DNA of 64,000 nt from NCBI GenBank assembly GCA_016617855.1, contig JAECUM010016857.1, forward strand, positions 1 through 64,000, in the 5' to 3' direction. Source of the stretch: Megalonaias nervosa (taxonomy: Eukaryota > Mollusca > Bivalvia > Unionida > Unionidae). Position numbers and translations under genes: made by a program. Shown here piece by piece: positions 61,999 to 64,000 of the stretch. Position 1 is the first letter of the stretch. Each line of letters starts with the position of its first letter. A model generated the notes under the pieces. It searched no databases. It saw nothing but the letters and a program-made list of their open reading frames with translations, and was not told the DNA's origin.

Positions 61999-64000
61999 TT
62001 GACATTTATCTTAGGAATATTGTACGGTGTAGTGAGCATTAGATTTTATACAATCATTTTTACTTACATAATTTTAATAATCTGTACAAAATTTTTTTAT
62101 TGGTGTCAATTTCTACAGAACTTGAGTTTTCAGATTGGTACCTTATTTATCAGGGATGGATCAATCTTTAACATGTGTGGTAGTCTGATGGGCTACCAAA
62201 ACGAAAACCAATGGTAATCCACAAGAAATTTTGGTAGCCCACACTTTTCAATGGATAAGCATTTCCATTTAATGTGCCATTAAAAGTATGTAGACAGATA
62301 AAATTTTAAGGTGGTAAAAGGTTTAGAAAACAAATAGACAAACACTCCAAGTACATAAAATAGGTTATGTAATTATGTTTTTCTATTTTTATTAAACATT
62401 CAACTGTCAAATATCTTAATTTAAACTTGACAAATAATCAATTGAAAATGCTTCTGCAGTATAGCTGGAAGAAAGTACATATGTTTGAAACATTAGTAAC
62501 ACATTTTTAGTTTCTGCAAAATAAATACAAGAAATAAATAGTAGCCTAAATTATAAATCAGATGACAATGTTAAGCCTGGGTAAACTTGACTTGTTTACA
62601 ACACAATGCCGCACTTTAGTTTATACTTCGAGCTTGACCATATCCAGCATCTTCGATGGCAGTTTGTACCTCTCCCAATTCTAAAACAAAAAGCCTGAAG
62701 GATGTAAAAAAATGCACAAAACTTATTTCATTCAAGCATTTATAATTTTAACCGTGGTTGTCACCAGAGGGTCCCTAACATTGTTATCTTCATGTTTCAA
62801 ACCAAACAGGAGCTTCTATGCTACAATGGCATACATATTCACATGGGCTAGTGTATTTTATTGAATTTGCACAATAAATTTTCAATTCTTCAAGGCATGT
62901 AATGTGCATGTTTACAAATTTTAGGGCATATATTTCCATTTCTAATTTGTATAATTTTTTGGGAAAAATGTTAGAACTAGAAAAATAAAAAAAATACAGA
63001 TGATGCAGTCTTTACATTTTATTTATTTGTAGACCATAGACCCGACTCCTTCACTGAAAATGTACTTTTACAAGAAGCAGAAAATGACCGTGAGCATGCT
63101 AAGTTTTTTACATTAGAAACTTATATTTGGTCTGAAATGTGAAGGAGAAGACATTGATAGGGACACCCTGTCCATAATCGGGTTAGAAATTATATATTAA
63201 TGAATGAAATGAATAAGTTGTATTTATTTTGTTCAATCCTTCAGGATTTTTGTTTCTAAAGTTGTAAAACTGCCCAGGGAGGGTTGCATAATAAAAGTTA
63301 TAAAATAACCTACATCAGATGCAGAGAAGGCAGAGTCATGTTATCTGTTTGATAGATTTAAATTACAAAAAACTAATTATAAAAAGTCAACTGTGCAAAT
63401 ATAGATCTTCATTTCATCCATCCTCTTCACTATCACAATACAAGATTCATTTATAATTTAATTTGGCAAAAGAGAAATGACAAATACAATCAATCAAAGA
63501 TCTATCACTATAGTAATTAATTTGATTTTTTTACTGATGACATTAGCTTATATTTAATCAAGGATTAAAATATTTTATTCAAGATATTAGTGTACAATAA
63601 CAAAATCATGAGCAAGAAAATAAGGAAGCATACAAACACAAACTAAAAATGTAATACTTTTGTTATATATAATGACTGCCAATGATCTAAAGCCACAAGG
63701 TTATATTAACCTGAATAATAAAATAATGAAGTCATGTCTTACTTATATAAAGAAGCTGTCTTGCCAAGAAAAGCTTATCTGTAAATGTGCTCAAGGTTTC
63801 AATGTCTACATTTACTTAAGAAATATTTATCTGATAACGAATCAAACACCTACTTTACAAATTTTTATTAGGCTAGCTCCTTGGACATCATGTGAAAAAT
63901 AATGTATCTAGACTGTAATAGTATTATTTATATACAGGTATTTGGCTTATGTAAGGCAGTTACAAGAACAAAATCACCATCTGGCATATGTAAGATATTT
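61999..64000. other. Intergenic DNA, no gene recognised
   Basis: AT-rich. Short frames at 61999-62217 and 63660-63902 show no domain. Confidence 0.4.

Overview
The window looks like an animal nuclear genome, probably a marine invertebrate and perhaps a mollusc. It is AT-rich and rich in microsatellites, carries tRNA-derived SINEs and LINE fragments, and has a spliced host gene with an intron of about 8.3 kb. The species cannot be fixed from the sequence. The window is dominated by insertions of large DNA-virus-like transposons of the Polinton/Maverick/adintovirus type.

Layout. (1) 1-2474 is the right end of a virus-like element that runs off the left edge. It carries an AEP-type primase with a C-terminal zinc domain, two related cysteine-rich proteins and a terminal fold-back unit bounded by AGCAGCAG/CTGCTGCT. 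(2) 2475-8200 is host DNA with SINEs, microsatellites and a decayed integrase. (3) 8543-17359 holds two exons of a host gene resembling MAIP1 (mitochondrial m-AAA protease-interacting protein). (4) 18903-20972 is a LINE fragment truncated at both ends. (5) 22671-38434 is a nearly complete Polinton/adintovirus-like element of about 15.8 kb. It encodes a packaging ATPase, a PLA2-domain protein, an integrase, HNH nucleases, an SF1 helicase, PolB, a cysteine-rich protein, a fibre-like protein, an adenain-like protease, a pX-like peptide, a double jelly-roll-type major capsid protein and several conserved unknowns. (6) 38435-40195 is the 5' part of a LINE (ORF1 plus the start of the ORF2 endonuclease) that abuts the element. 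(7) 40196-64000 is host DNA with two PolB relics of other Polinton-type elements, a decayed transposon-like coding region, three SINE families, a MITE-like fold-back and a block of minisatellites (57.3-61.6 kb).

How the 15.8-kb element works, inferred from its families: PolB plus helicase replicate it, the integrase inserts it, and the ATPase, protease, pX-like, capsid and minor proteins build and mature a virion. The left half holds replication and integration genes on both strands; the right half is a leftward block of virion genes. Between them is a 1.2-kb non-coding region full of nested inverted repeats, iterons and a tRNA-like gene. Several genes carry frameshifts at homopolymers or nonsense codons, so this copy is probably a recently inactivated endogenous element.

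The most unusual material is the pair of related elements sharing hairpin-like termini and a cysteine-rich protein family. One carries a primase and the other a PolB/helicase. The elaborate central non-coding region is also notable.
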